Part shown: in pieces, positions 26,630-35,918 of the stretch
Numbering within the stretch: the stretch's first letter is position 1
Layout of the letters: each line of letters starts with the position of its first letter
DNA from: Calditrichota bacterium
GTDB lineage: Bacteria; Calditrichota; Calditrichia; Calditrichales; Calditrichaceae
Length of the DNA stretch: 64,000 bases
Assembly (NCBI GenBank): GCA_003854985.1
Contig: RQOG01000130.1
Coordinates: 23,208-87,207, forward strand
Reading direction: 5' to 3'
Translations under genes and position numbers: made by a program
The notes under the pieces: generated by a model
What the model saw: only the letters and a program-made list of their open reading frames with translations
Told to the model about the DNA's origin: nothing
Databases searched by the model: none

Positions 26630-27613
26630 ATGAAATTCAGAACCGAAATTATTCAGGATAAATCCGACATGTTGATTCAACACGACCAGCCTGTTATAAC
26701 GATCGGATCCTGCTTTGCGGATAATATAGCGGCCAAACTGAACTATCACCGGTTTAAACTGCTGAGTAATCCTTTCGGAGTGCTTTATAATCCGGCGTCG
26801 ATTTATAATTCGCTTAAACTGGTGAATGAATCTGAGACATTTCCTGAAGAAGAGCTTTTTGAATTTAACGGAAGATGGCATTCGTTTTATCATCACAGCG
26901 TTTTTTCCGGCATCGACCGCAAAAAGGTTCTGGATAACATCAATTCTAAATTAAATGAAACACGGGAATTCCTTAAAACATGCCGATTTATAATCATCAC
27001 CCTGGGCAGCAGTTATTACTTCAAGCATAAAAACAGCGGACAGATAGTATCCAATTGTCATAAGATGCCTGCCCGGGAATTCTCAATGGAAAAATTATCC
27101 GTCGAAGAAATCTTTAATTATTGTGATTTGATTACACAAATCGTTTCAGGCCTCAATCCCGGATGTTCTTTTATTTTCAGCGTCAGCCCGATCAGATATT
27201 TAAAATTCGGGTTTACGGGCAATCAGCAAAGTAAAGCGGCGCTGATTCTGGGCCTGGAAAAATTGCTGCAGAAAAACAAACAATGCGCCTATTTTCCCGC
27301 CTACGAAATTATGATTGATGATTTGCGCGACTACCGTTTTTACGATACCGGCCTCGTTCAGCCTAATCAACAGGCTGTGGACTATATCTGGGAAAAATTT
27401 TGTGAAAATTATCTCAGCGAAGAATGTAAAAAGGCGATGTATGATATCGAAAAGCTCAACAAAGCGCGGGAACACAGACCTTTTAATCCGGATACTGAAG
27501 AATATCAAAGCTTCGTAAAAACCCAGGTTGATTATATCCTTAACCTTGAAACCAGGTATCCCTATTTGGATTTGGAAAAAGATAAAGAATTCTTTATGAC
27601 TCAGAAAAAATAA
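26630..27613 (+). CDS. GSCFA-domain protein
   Basis: 327 residues. The name-giving motif GSCFADNIAAKL lies at about residues 26-37, followed by SNPFGVLYNPASI and a later YFPAYEIMIDDLRDYRFY. This is the GSCFA family (PF08885), related to SGNH hydrolases and frequent in Bacteroidota; the serine of GSC is the expected nucleophile and the substrate is unknown. The ribosome binding site is weak. It stands alone, divergent from the M14 peptidase gene and convergent with the Rho-N protein gene, with a shared hairpin between the two. Confidence 0.9.
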   Translation: MKFRTEIIQDKSDMLIQHDQPVITIGSCFADNIAAKLNYHRFKLLSNPFGVLYNPASIYNSLKLVNESETFPEEELFEFNGRWHSFYHHSVFSGIDRKKVLDNINSKLNETREFLKTCRFIIITLGSSYYFKHKNSGQIVSNCHKMPAREFSMEKLSVEEIFNYCDLITQIVSGLNPGCSFIFSVSPIRYLKFGFTGNQQSKAALILGLEKLLQKNKQCAYFPAYEIMIDDLRDYRFYDTGLVQPNQQAVDYIWEKFCENYLSEECKKAMYDIEKLNKAREHRPFNPDTEEYQSFVKTQVDYILNLETRYPYLDLEKDKEFFMTQKK

Positions 27614-27645
27614 AAAGGCGTATCACATTTTACAATGAATACGCC
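27605..27645 (-). terminator. Rho-independent terminator of the Rho-N protein gene
   Basis: On the minus strand GGCGTAT (27645-27639), a 15-base loop, ATACGCC (27623-27617), then TTTTTATTTTTT. It lies 24 bases past the stop codon of the Rho-N gene. The T run overlaps the stop codon of the GSCFA gene on the other strand. Confidence 0.75.
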
Positions 27646-27668
27646 CGGAAGGCTATATCAAGAAAAAA

Positions 27669-27992
27669 TTATACCATATGCTTTCGTAATTCACCTCTAA
27701 GCTTTTTAAGCTGTTTACGCGAATTAATGAGCCCCTGTTTATCTTTGGCTTTAATAGCTTCATCTCTTTTTTGCTTAATTTCCCGGATTTGCTTTTTTAT
27801 ACTGGTCTTATTTATACCTTCCACATGATGATGAACATGCATATCGATATTGAGCGCCTTACACAATGCCTCTAAAAGATGCTCCTTGTTCAGTTGAGTA
27901 TATCCCTGAACGGCTTCATGCTCCAGACCTTTAGCTATTTCCCTTAAGTCACTTACATTTTTCTTTTTTAACTCTTCAAAGGTATAGTCCAT
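27669..27992 (-). CDS. Small Rho-N/SAP-like domain protein
   Basis: 107 residues. The N-terminal half (YTFEELKKKNVSDLREIAKG ... LNKEHLLEALCKAL) is a Rho termination factor N-terminal or SAP-like helix-extended-helix, a nucleic-acid-binding fold. The second half is a basic, lysine/arginine-rich helix. There is a HVHHHVEG stretch between them at about 52-59. Proteins of this build occur in many FCB-group and deltaproteobacterial genomes without known role. GGAGG lies eight bases before the ATG. Single-gene unit with a terminator. Confidence 0.75.
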   Translation of the reverse strand: MDYTFEELKKKNVSDLREIAKGLEHEAVQGYTQLNKEHLLEALCKALNIDMHVHHHVEGINKTSIKKQIREIKQKRDEAIKAKDKQGLINSRKQLKKLRGELRKHMV

Positions 27993-28144
27993 TGGGCTGC
28001 CTCCAATTTTAGATTTGGATAATTAGATTTTGTAATAATCAATTATAAATGTTTTATAAAAGATAAACAAGAGAATTAGGAACTTATTACAAATTCGTGC
28101 GCTAATTTATTTCCTTTTACCGGTCCGAGCTCCTGTAATTTTTA

Positions 28145-28804
28145 TTAAACGGCTGATTCCGCTCGTCGATGCCGGTCAATCCAATAGCCCCAAATCACAA
28201 GCAGCCACATACTCAAACCTATATAGGGCAAGGGCTCTGCTGAAGGTGGAGGAGGTCCGAACAAATTCATGAAATAAACGAATACCATAAAGACAATCAA
28301 ACCCAAAAGCGTAATGACGCCTCTTTTATTCAGGGCTTTTGTTGCCTTATAATATAAGAATACCCCTAAAATAAAAAGTCCGCTCTCCAGAGCAATGGAT
28401 GCTGTAAATGAATTCCACAAACCCAGCCCGACTTTAATATCACTGCCCGGACTAAGCGGCAAATCAGGTCTATGGGAAATAAAATCCAGTACCCAATGAC
28501 TTAATACAAGCGCTCCAAGCCAGACGGATGCTTTAATATTTTTTTTAACCAGATAATAAATTCCACCGAAAAGCATCGCCCAAAATAATGTGCCGGTCAG
28601 ACTATGTGTCCATGGATAATGAATAAAATTCAATGGCGTGACTGCAGTATTTCCCGGATCAATTTCCACAGACTCCAGGCCTGCAATCAAAAAAAATGGC
28701 CACAACAGGTCAATGAATTGTGCCGCCATAAAATAAGTCCCTAAGGATGGCGCCATTTCAAACTTTTTTGCGGCAAATCCCGCGGCAAAGTGCCCGATAA
28801 ACAT
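28145..28804 (-). CDS. YdjM-like membrane-bound metal-dependent hydrolase family protein
   Basis: 219 residues with five or six hydrophobic helices. It starts with FIGHFAAGFAAKKF, and later has NFIHYPWTHSLTGTLFW and LSHWVLDFISHRPDLPLS: histidines and aspartates arranged as in the LexA-regulated YdjM / PF04307 family. These proteins are annotated as membrane-bound metal-dependent hydrolases, with phospholipase-like activity proposed but not general. A GGGAGG ribosome binding site precedes the ATG. Monocistronic. Confidence 0.78.
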   Translation of the reverse strand: MFIGHFAAGFAAKKFEMAPSLGTYFMAAQFIDLLWPFFLIAGLESVEIDPGNTAVTPLNFIHYPWTHSLTGTLFWAMLFGGIYYLVKKNIKASVWLGALVLSHWVLDFISHRPDLPLSPGSDIKVGLGLWNSFTASIALESGLFILGVFLYYKATKALNKRGVITLLGLIVFMVFVYFMNLFGPPPPSAEPLPYIGLSMWLLVIWGYWIDRHRRAESAV

Positions 28805-29034
28805 AAAGCCTCCCGATATTTATAAAACTTAAACATCAACTAATTGAAATATTGAACTTAAAAATAATACCTGATAATTCCGCTATTGAAATAATGTCAT
28901 TCCTTTATTAGGTTTATGCCGTTTTACAAATAAATGCATTCTTCATTTGAATTATTCCTGTAAGATTTATATAATAAAGTATGCAGCGTGTGAAATGGTT
29001 GTGACAAGATACAGACTTTTATAAGGTAACCTAT

Positions 29035-31167
29035 ATGAGCAAAAATTTAGTGATCGTTGAATCTCCGGCCAAAGCAAAAACGCTTGAAAAATATCTTGGA
29101 AATGATTTTTTCGTTCTGGCTTCTTACGGGCATGTCCGCGATTTAATCCCCAAAAAGGATGCGGTTGATACCAGAGATTTCAGCATGAAATACGAACCGA
29201 TCGCCAAAAATATAAAGCACATGGAAGCCATATATAAATCCATGAAAACCAGTGATACGCTGTACCTGGCGACCGACCCTGACCGCGAAGGGGAAGCTAT
29301 TTCCTGGCATATTAAGCAGATGATCGAAGAAAAAAAACTACTTGGAAATAAAATTATTCACCGGGTAGCTTTTCACGAGGTCACAAAATCGGCCATCCTG
29401 GAAGCGATGAAAAATCCCAGAGACATTTCGATGGATCTGGTAAACGCTCAGCAGACCCGGAGAGCATTGGATTACCTGGTTGGTTTTAATCTTTCGCCCT
29501 TGTTATGGAAAAAAATAAAACCCGGTCTGTCTGCAGGAAGGGTTCAAAGTCCGGCTCTAAGATTAATTGTAGAACGTGAACAGGAAATTGAAGCCTTTAA
29601 ATCCAAAGAATACTGGACAATAGAGGCGGATCTTTCCAAATCCGGTCAGCAGTTCAACGCAAAATTAATAAACTACGAGAACAAAAAGTTAAACCAGTTT
29701 AGTATTGTGAACGAGGCGCAGGCGGCTGGTATTAAAAAGACCATTGATCAGGCGGCGGCAGGCCGGCTCAATGTTTCCGCTATTGAAAAGAAAAAACAAA
29801 AACGATATCCTTCTCCGCCATTTACGACTTCCACATTGCAACAGGAGGCTGCCCGTAAATTGGGATTCCGGCCCCGTTATACGATGCGCATTGCCCAGCA
29901 GCTTTATGAAGGCGTTGAAATCGGCAGCGAAACGGTTGGTTTAATCACTTATATGCGTACGGATTCGCTTAACCTGTCCAATGAGGCTTTGGCAGAAATT
30001 CGTAACCAGATAAAAAATCTTTTCGGCGATGATAAACTACCGGCAAAAGCCAATTACTATAAAACCAAATCCAAAAACGCCCAGGAAGCGCATGAAGCGA
30101 TTCGTCCCACTTCTGTTCTAAGACAACCGTTTAATATTGAAAAATATCTGAGTAAAGACCAGTTTAAGCTTTATTCCATGATCTGGCGGCGAGCCATGGC
30201 CTGCCAGATGACACCTGCTATCGTCAATATGGTCAGCGTGGATTTGGGATGTTCCGGCGGGCATATATTCAGAGCCACCGGCTCGTCGATAGAGGAACTG
30301 GGATTTTACCGGGTATATCATGAAACCGACGACGATGCCCAGATGGAAATCGAAGAAAATCTGCTGCCTGAACTTAAAGAAAAAGACACTGTTCAACTGG
30401 AAGCCATCCGTCCTGAACAGCATTTTACAAAACCACCGCCCCGTTTTACAGAAGCCAGTCTGGTGCGTTCCCTGGAACAGTATGGCATCGGTCGGCCGTC
30501 CACTTATGCTCAGATTATCAGCACATTATTGGACCGGGAATACGTTGAACTCGACAAAAAAAGGTTTATTCCGACGGATATCGGCAGAATTGTAACCCGT
30601 TTTCTCAGCGACCACTTTGAACGTTACATGGATTATGAATTCACCGCCCGTATGGAAGATAACCTGGACGCCATATCCAGAGGCGAAAAAGAGTGGATTC
30701 CGTTAATGGAACACTTCTGGAAAAAGTTTAAGGAACAAATCGATATTAAAACGGAAGTATCGCGGCAGGAAGTTGTACAGGATCGTATTTTAGGCGAAGA
30801 CCCTGCATCCGGAAGAAAGGTGATTGTCCGTTTAGGGCGATTCGGTCCAATGGCTCAAATCGGTACACGGGAGGAAACGGAAAAGCCCCGTTTTGCCAGA
30901 ATCCCTTCGGGAAAAAGTCTGGAAACGATAACCCTCTCAGAGGCGCTGGATTTATTTAAGCTGCCCCGCGAATTAGGTATGACGCCGGAGGGTGAAAAAG
31001 TTCTTGCCAATGTCGGCCGTTACGGTCCGTATATTCAGTACGACAAAAAATTCGTATCCATTAAAAACGACGATCCATATACCATAACCTTAGAACGCGC
31101 GCGCGAACTGATTGCAGAAAAAAAACATGCCGACGCCAATAAGACAATAAAATCATTTCAGGATTAA
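29035..31167 (+). CDS. topA: DNA topoisomerase I, cut short by an in-frame stop
   Basis: 710 residues. The TOPRIM domain has VIVESPAKAKTL and ATDPDREGEAISWH (acidic metal ligands), and the catalytic tyrosine is Tyr306 in GLITYMRTDS. All four topoisomerase IA core domains are complete. Two C-terminal Topo_C repeats are present (RLGRFGPMAQIG near 600, NVGRYGPYIQYD near 662). A third, LNGRYGPYVTDGKTN, lies past the TAA at 31165-31167 in the same frame, followed by a basic tail ending at 31338. Thus one codon is a stop where homologues would continue. The core enzyme should still relax negative supercoils, but DNA binding through the last repeat and basic tail would be lost. AAGG precedes the ATG. 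Confidence 0.95.
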   Translation: MSKNLVIVESPAKAKTLEKYLGNDFFVLASYGHVRDLIPKKDAVDTRDFSMKYEPIAKNIKHMEAIYKSMKTSDTLYLATDPDREGEAISWHIKQMIEEKKLLGNKIIHRVAFHEVTKSAILEAMKNPRDISMDLVNAQQTRRALDYLVGFNLSPLLWKKIKPGLSAGRVQSPALRLIVEREQEIEAFKSKEYWTIEADLSKSGQQFNAKLINYENKKLNQFSIVNEAQAAGIKKTIDQAAAGRLNVSAIEKKKQKRYPSPPFTTSTLQQEAARKLGFRPRYTMRIAQQLYEGVEIGSETVGLITYMRTDSLNLSNEALAEIRNQIKNLFGDDKLPAKANYYKTKSKNAQEAHEAIRPTSVLRQPFNIEKYLSKDQFKLYSMIWRRAMACQMTPAIVNMVSVDLGCSGGHIFRATGSSIEELGFYRVYHETDDDAQMEIEENLLPELKEKDTVQLEAIRPEQHFTKPPPRFTEASLVRSLEQYGIGRPSTYAQIISTLLDREYVELDKKRFIPTDIGRIVTRFLSDHFERYMDYEFTARMEDNLDAISRGEKEWIPLMEHFWKKFKEQIDIKTEVSRQEVVQDRILGEDPASGRKVIVRLGRFGPMAQIGTREETEKPRFARIPSGKSLETITLSEALDLFKLPRELGMTPEGEKVLANVGRYGPYIQYDKKFVSIKNDDPYTITLERARELIAEKKHADANKTIKSFQD

Positions 31168-31338
31168 TCCATACAGATTCTGAACGGCCGGTACGGACCT
31201 TATGTTACCGACGGAAAAACCAACGGTCGCATTCCGAAGCATCTGGAACCGGAAGCCTTAACGTTGGAAGAATGCCGGGAAATCCTGGAACAATCAAAAA
31301 ATAAACCTTCCAGAATACGGCGAAGAAAAAAATCGTAA
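31168..31338 (+). pseudogene. topA: Severed C-terminal tail of topA
   Basis: 56 codons in the same frame as topA after its TAA. They encode ILNGRYGPYVTDG, a Topo_C repeat, then PKHLEPEALTLEECREIL and a basic tail RIRRRKKS, ending at TAA 31336-31338. There is no start codon or ribosome binding site of its own. Confidence 0.85.
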
Positions 31339-31346
31339 GAGTGATT

Positions 31347-31706
31347 TTATAATATAATCTTTTTTATGGTAAGATGATTTCTATCAGCCCATGGCCAGAT
31401 CATTAAAATGACTTTAGAGTTAGTTCCCGGACCATAAAACAAAGTCTGCCCTTTCCAAATGCCTCCATGCGCATTGACCACATCGAATACATCATGTGTA
31501 TCTAAAAAACCGATTGCTTTTTTGGTTTCTTCCGTAAGATTCATCTCATCGGAGATAATCGGCGGACCAAGTTTTCTCTGTACATTTTTGCATAAATTTG
31601 TCAACTGTGAGGTATGGAGGATGACTTCTTCATAGTTCTCAGAATTATTACGGGAAATTTTTAAGGTCTGATAAAATTCCGCACCTACTATTTCTTCAAT
31701 CTTCAA
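31347..31706 (-). CDS. Hypothetical protein
   Basis: 119 residues, no family recognised. It starts with TTG, supported by GAGG eight bases upstream. The C-terminal half is rich in aromatic residues (HGGIWKGQTLFYGPG, VILMIWPWADRNHL), and the N-terminal half is helical. No signal peptide or membrane segment. It lies tail-to-tail with topA, 8 bases past the end of the severed tail. Confidence 0.6.
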   Translation of the reverse strand: MKIEEIVGAEFYQTLKISRNNSENYEEVILHTSQLTNLCKNVQRKLGPPIISDEMNLTEETKKAIGFLDTHDVFDVVNAHGGIWKGQTLFYGPGTNSKVILMIWPWADRNHLTIKKIIL

Positions 31707-32008
31707 GTGATCGTCCTCTTCAGATGGATGATATATAGATTTTAAAATGTAAGAATTGTGCTACATGCCGGTGGAGTGTAAACGGATAGTTTCCTGTTGA
31801 TTCCTTCCCTGCTTAATTTTGCCTTATTCTCCTTTTATTCATTTCGATTACGGTCAAAACGGTTCATATTCCAAGTATTCAATTGCTTTAAAATATACAC
31901 TGATTCGTTTAGCATGCAAGAAAAAAATTAAAATTGAATAAAAAAACAGATATAAAAAACTATCGTGAAGGCCAGTATAATTAAATTGATGTTTTTTTAA
32001 AAAAAATT

Positions 32009-32053
32009 TTGACATTGATTTTCTATTGGTTATATTAAAACCGACTGGTCGGT
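32009..32053 (+). promoter_or_regulatory. Sigma-70 promoter with TetR operator
   Basis: TTGACA (32009-32014), a 16-base spacer and TATATT (32031-32036) form a near-consensus promoter. ACCGAC-TG-GTCGGT (32040-32053), an inverted repeat typical of TetR/AcrR operators, covers the expected start of transcription. Binding there would block the whole seven-gene set. Confidence 0.8.
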
Positions 32054-32073
32054 CAATAATAAAAGGCAGTATT

Positions 32074-32685
32074 ATGACGCCGAAAATCGTAGACAAAGAA
32101 TTAAAGAAGATTGAAATCATTTCCGCTGCGCTAAAAGTGTTTTCCAGAAATGGTATCGATAAATCCAAAATGAGCGATGTGGCTAAGGAAGCAAACATCG
32201 GTAAGGGTACTATTTACGAGTATTTCCGCAGCAAGGATGAAATTTTTACCGAAGCTTTCCAGCTGATGATGAGGGAGATTAGTGCGAAGACTGCTCCCCT
32301 GATTAAAACGAATATTGATCCGTTTATTAAACTAAAAAACCTGTTTGATATCTTTATCAATTACTACACCGATGAAAAACTCGATTTTGCAGAAATTATG
32401 TTTGAATTCTGGGCCGAGGGAATCCGCAGGCATGATGAGGAAATTCATAACAAAATCGATATCAATGCGATATACACAGAATACCGTACCTTATTTAAAG
32501 AGATTTTAGACGATGGTATCCGGCGCGGATTGTTCAGGAATATTGATTCCTTTGCCATAGCGTCGGCTATTGTCGGCGTTATGGACGGTTTATTGTTGCA
32601 ATGGATTATGAATCGGAATATCTTCGATCTTAAGTCGGCTCTATATAAATTCGTAGATATGTTATTGAATGGTATAAGAAAATAA
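32074..32685 (+). CDS. TetR/AcrR-family transcriptional repressor
   Basis: About 203 residues. The N-terminal helix-turn-helix is clear: KIEIISAALKVFSRNGI, then SDVAKEANIGKGTIYEYFRSKDEIF. The C-terminal ligand domain is helical and not assignable to a specific inducer. The start at 32074 has AAAGG eight bases before it; an upstream ATG at 32026 would lie inside the promoter. The operator in its own promoter indicates autoregulation, and the transporter genes follow with no other obvious promoter. Confidence 0.92.
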   Translation: MTPKIVDKELKKIEIISAALKVFSRNGIDKSKMSDVAKEANIGKGTIYEYFRSKDEIFTEAFQLMMREISAKTAPLIKTNIDPFIKLKNLFDIFINYYTDEKLDFAEIMFEFWAEGIRRHDEEIHNKIDINAIYTEYRTLFKEILDDGIRRGLFRNIDSFAIASAIVGVMDGLLLQWIMNRNIFDLKSALYKFVDMLLNGIRK

Positions 32686-32702
32686 AGTGAAATGGGGTGG
32701 TT

Positions 32703-33455
32703 ATGAATATAACTAAAATAATTTTATCAGGATTATTCATAATGGTTTCGAGCGCCGTATTAAACGCGCAAACGGCCAAAGAAATCGTGGAAAAGGCCAA
32801 TGAACTGATGCGGGCTAAGTCCAGTTATTCGGAATTTACCATGGAAGTAATTAAACCGGACTGGTCAAGAAAATACGGGATGAAGGTCTGGGCTCTGGAA
32901 CCGGATTATGCCTTAATTTACGTAACCGAACCAGCCCGCGACAAAGGAAATGTCACTTTGAAAAGAGAAAAAGAAGTATGGAACTGGCTGCCTTCCATAA
33001 ACCGCGTTATAAAAATCCCTCCTTCCATGATGCTGCAATCGTGGATGGGTTCGGATTTTACCCATGACGACCTGGTGCGCGAATCATCCATAGTCGACGA
33101 TTATACGCATGAATTAGTCGGCGAAGAGGTTTACGAGGAATACGACTGCTATAAAATACAATTGACACCCAGACCGGAAGCAGGTATTGTATGGGGAAAA
33201 ATCATTGCCTGGATTTCGAAAGATGAGTATTTGCAGTTAAAATCCGAATTTTATGATGAGGATGGATTTCTGGTAAAAACAATGCTGGGTTCGAATGTCA
33301 AAGAAATGGGTGGCCGTCTGATTCCGACACACATAGAAATGATTCCTGTTGATAAACCGAATCAGAAAACCGTTATGGATTACCAGAAGATTGATTTCAA
33401 TATAGATACCAGGGAATCTTTTTACTCATTGCAAAATATGAAACGCGTGCGTTAG
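32703..33455 (+). CDS. LolA-like outer membrane lipoprotein-sorting protein
   Basis: About 250 residues with a signal peptide (to about 23, ending LNAQ). The mature protein has the LolA-like half-barrel pattern: KEIVEKANELMRAKSSYSEFTMEV, WNWLPSINRVIKIPPSMM, GSDFTHDDLVRESSIVDDY, and KSEFYDEDGFLVKTML. Such carriers move lipid or lipoprotein cargo across the periplasm; this subgroup usually sits with FtsX-type ABC permeases rather than with lolB. It starts 17 bases after the tetR stop, with GGGGTGG before the ATG. With the ABC genes that follow it is probably the periplasmic shuttle. Confidence 0.85.
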   Translation: MNITKIILSGLFIMVSSAVLNAQTAKEIVEKANELMRAKSSYSEFTMEVIKPDWSRKYGMKVWALEPDYALIYVTEPARDKGNVTLKREKEVWNWLPSINRVIKIPPSMMLQSWMGSDFTHDDLVRESSIVDDYTHELVGEEVYEEYDCYKIQLTPRPEAGIVWGKIIAWISKDEYLQLKSEFYDEDGFLVKTMLGSNVKEMGGRLIPTHIEMIPVDKPNQKTVMDYQKIDFNIDTRESFYSLQNMKRVR

Positions 33456-33470
33456 AAAGGATTATCTATC

Positions 33471-34685
33471 ATGTTTCTGATATTAAGCTGGCGTAATATC
33501 TGGCGTAATAAAAAACGCACCATTATAGTTGCAGCGTCTGTTTTTTTTGCCGTTGTTCTATCGGCTATCATGCGATCGGGGCAACTCGGTTCATACGAAT
33601 ATATGATCGAATCATCAACAAAAATGTTTACCGGATACCTGCAGATACAGGATAATGATTACTGGGATAAAAAATCGCTGGACAATAGTTTCGTGATGGA
33701 AAATTCCTTTTTGGAAAATGTTAAAGGAAAAAAACATATAACGCATGTTACACCAAGACTGGAGGCTTTTGCACTAATTTCCAGCGATACCATAACACGC
33801 GTCGCCCAGGTTGTCGGCATACACCCGGAATATGAGGATGAGCTCACCGAAATCAGCAGTCATCTTAAGCAAGGCGTATTTTTAAATCAGAATTCTCAGG
33901 GTATACTAATCGGCGCTTCGCTGGCCGGTTTTTTAAACGTTGCCGTCGGCGACACATTAACCCTATATGGCGTGGGATACCACGGCACGACTGCCGCGGC
34001 TTTGCTCCCGGTGCAAGGAATATTAAAAATGCCCTTCAAATCGATGGATAACGCCATGACTTTTATCGCTCTGCCTAAGGCCCAGGAAATCTTTTCCTGT
34101 GAAAAACACATTACTTCACTGCCGGTGATGATAGACAACATCGCTAATATTAATAAAGTCCGTGATGCCCTGCAGTCGGAACTTGACAGTACGCAGGTGA
34201 TAATGTCCTGGAATGAGATGATGCCTGACCTCGAACAAAGCATTGAAGTCGATAATATTGGCGGGATTATTTCTTTGGGTGTATTATATATTGTAATCGC
34301 TTTCGGGATTTTTGGAACGATAATGATGATGGTTTCGGAAAGAGCCCGCGAATTTGCGGTTTTAATCGCCGTGGGTATGCGTAAGAGCCGCCTGATTATC
34401 GTAACCGCGCTGGAATCGGTTATACTATCTTTCCTTGGCGTAATCACCGGCATAATAGCCAGCATTCCGATCGTACAATATTTAGTATACCATCCTATTT
34501 ACATGGGAGATGAATATGCGGAAATGTATGAAAGTTTCGGCATAGAGCCTATCATGAAATTCAGCGCCCAGCCCTGGATTTTTACATCACAGGCATTAAC
34601 CGTTTTAATCATCGCGCTGATCACTATAATATATCCCATCCTATATATCAGGAAAATGAATATCGCAAAGCAAATCAGGGGTTGA
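33471..34685 (+). CDS. ABC transporter permease, FtsX/LolC-like (1)
   Basis: 404 residues. Topology: one N-terminal helix following FLILSWRNIWRNKKRT, a large periplasmic domain (about 40-260), then three C-terminal helices, with SERAREFAVLIAVGMRKSRL as the coupling helix. This is the MacB/LolCE FtsX fold, which extracts lipids or lipoproteins from the inner membrane rather than passing solutes through a pore. It pairs with the next permease, and the two presumably form a heterodimer with the LolD-like ATPase. Confidence 0.9.
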   Translation: MFLILSWRNIWRNKKRTIIVAASVFFAVVLSAIMRSGQLGSYEYMIESSTKMFTGYLQIQDNDYWDKKSLDNSFVMENSFLENVKGKKHITHVTPRLEAFALISSDTITRVAQVVGIHPEYEDELTEISSHLKQGVFLNQNSQGILIGASLAGFLNVAVGDTLTLYGVGYHGTTAAALLPVQGILKMPFKSMDNAMTFIALPKAQEIFSCEKHITSLPVMIDNIANINKVRDALQSELDSTQVIMSWNEMMPDLEQSIEVDNIGGIISLGVLYIVIAFGIFGTIMMMVSERAREFAVLIAVGMRKSRLIIVTALESVILSFLGVITGIIASIPIVQYLVYHPIYMGDEYAEMYESFGIEPIMKFSAQPWIFTSQALTVLIIALITIIYPILYIRKMNIAKQIRG

Positions 34686-34699
34686 GAAAGGAGAGGATA

Positions 34700-35914
34700 A
34701 TGTTAATAGCGCTTTCATGGAAAAACATCTGGAGAAATAAAAAACGAAGCCTGGTAATCATTATGGCGATTACCTCCGGGTTATGGGGAGGACTTTTTTT
34801 AAATGCCGTATGGCTGGGTATGGTAGAATCTATGGTTGAAACTGCTATCAGCAGAAATCTGGCCCATATTCAGATTCATCAACCACAATTTGACCAGGAC
34901 AGAGACATCAGAAAACATATTGCCGATGGAGATGGCATTTACAGGTCGTTAACGGCACATAATTCTATCGGCGCCGTTTCTGCCAGAACATTAATTAACG
35001 GCATGGCTTCTTCACCCGCTTCGGCTTACGGGGTTAATATAATAGGCGTTAACGCACAGAACGAAGCCAATGTTTGTGATATTACCACAAATCTGCAGGA
35101 AGGTGTTTTTTTAGACAGCAAATACCGAAATCCGGCTGTTGTGGGCGCCAAATTAGCCGAGCGGCTTAATCTGAATCTGCGTTCGAAAATTATTTTAAGT
35201 TTTCAAAATCTGCAGGGCGGCATTAATTATCTGGCCTGTCGGGTGGTCGGGATATACAAGACCAATTCCACCCAGTTTGATGAGATGAATCTTTATGTCA
35301 ACCAGGCGGATTTGTTCAAAAACCTGGATACAAAACCGATTTTTCATGAAATCGCCGTCCGGCTTAACGCCATTGATTCCCTTGATGCTGTAAAAGCGAA
35401 AATTGAAAATATAGTGCCCGGTCAGTTAGTGGAAACATGGAAAGAGATTGCGCCTGAATTAGCTTATTTATCCGATATGATGGATTTTTACGCTTATTTC
35501 TTTATCGGAATTATAATCGCCGCCCTGATTTTTGGGATCACCAACACCATGCTGATGTCTGTTGTGGAACGGTTTAAAGAGATTGGTATGTTGATGGCCA
35601 TTGGCATGCATAAGAGCAAGGTATTCATAATGATCCTGGCCGAAACCGTTTTTCTTTCCCTTACAGGAGGAATCATCGGCATAGTAATTTCTGCCGTAAC
35701 AATTTTGCTAACTGGATATACAGGCATCAATCTTTCATTTATCGCCGTCAGCCTGGAAAGTTTCGGCTCGGCGGCTATGCTGTATCCTTATCTGCCATTA
35801 TCAATCTATTTTACATTGGTGTTGCTAATTGTTATCGCGGCGGTTTTAGCTTCGCTGTTACCGGCATACAAAGCCATCAGGCTTTTACCGGCTGAGGCCA
35901 TAAGAACAAATTAA
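34700..35914 (+). CDS. ABC transporter permease, FtsX/LolC-like (2)
   Basis: About 404 residues with the same layout as its upstream paralogue: N-terminal ALSWKNIWRNKKRS and helix, periplasmic domain, then three helices with VERFKEIGMLMAIGMHKSKV as the coupling segment. The ATG at 34700 has GGAGAGG before it and is chosen over a TTG at 34682 that overlaps the previous stop. Sequence is clearly diverged from permease 1 outside the helices, so a heterodimer like LolC/LolE is more likely than two alternative homodimers. Confidence 0.9.
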   Translation: MLIALSWKNIWRNKKRSLVIIMAITSGLWGGLFLNAVWLGMVESMVETAISRNLAHIQIHQPQFDQDRDIRKHIADGDGIYRSLTAHNSIGAVSARTLINGMASSPASAYGVNIIGVNAQNEANVCDITTNLQEGVFLDSKYRNPAVVGAKLAERLNLNLRSKIILSFQNLQGGINYLACRVVGIYKTNSTQFDEMNLYVNQADLFKNLDTKPIFHEIAVRLNAIDSLDAVKAKIENIVPGQLVETWKEIAPELAYLSDMMDFYAYFFIGIIIAALIFGITNTMLMSVVERFKEIGMLMAIGMHKSKVFIMILAETVFLSLTGGIIGIVISAVTILLTGYTGINLSFIAVSLESFGSAAMLYPYLPLSIYFTLVLLIVIAAVLASLLPAYKAIRLLPAEAIRTN

Positions 35915-35918
35915 AGGC

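Noticed and set aside
31165..31338. Possible stop-codon reassignment (TAA read as an amino acid) in topA
   Set aside because: Many other genes here end at TAA in natural positions, so a global recoding is not supported; a local mutation, suppression or error is simpler.
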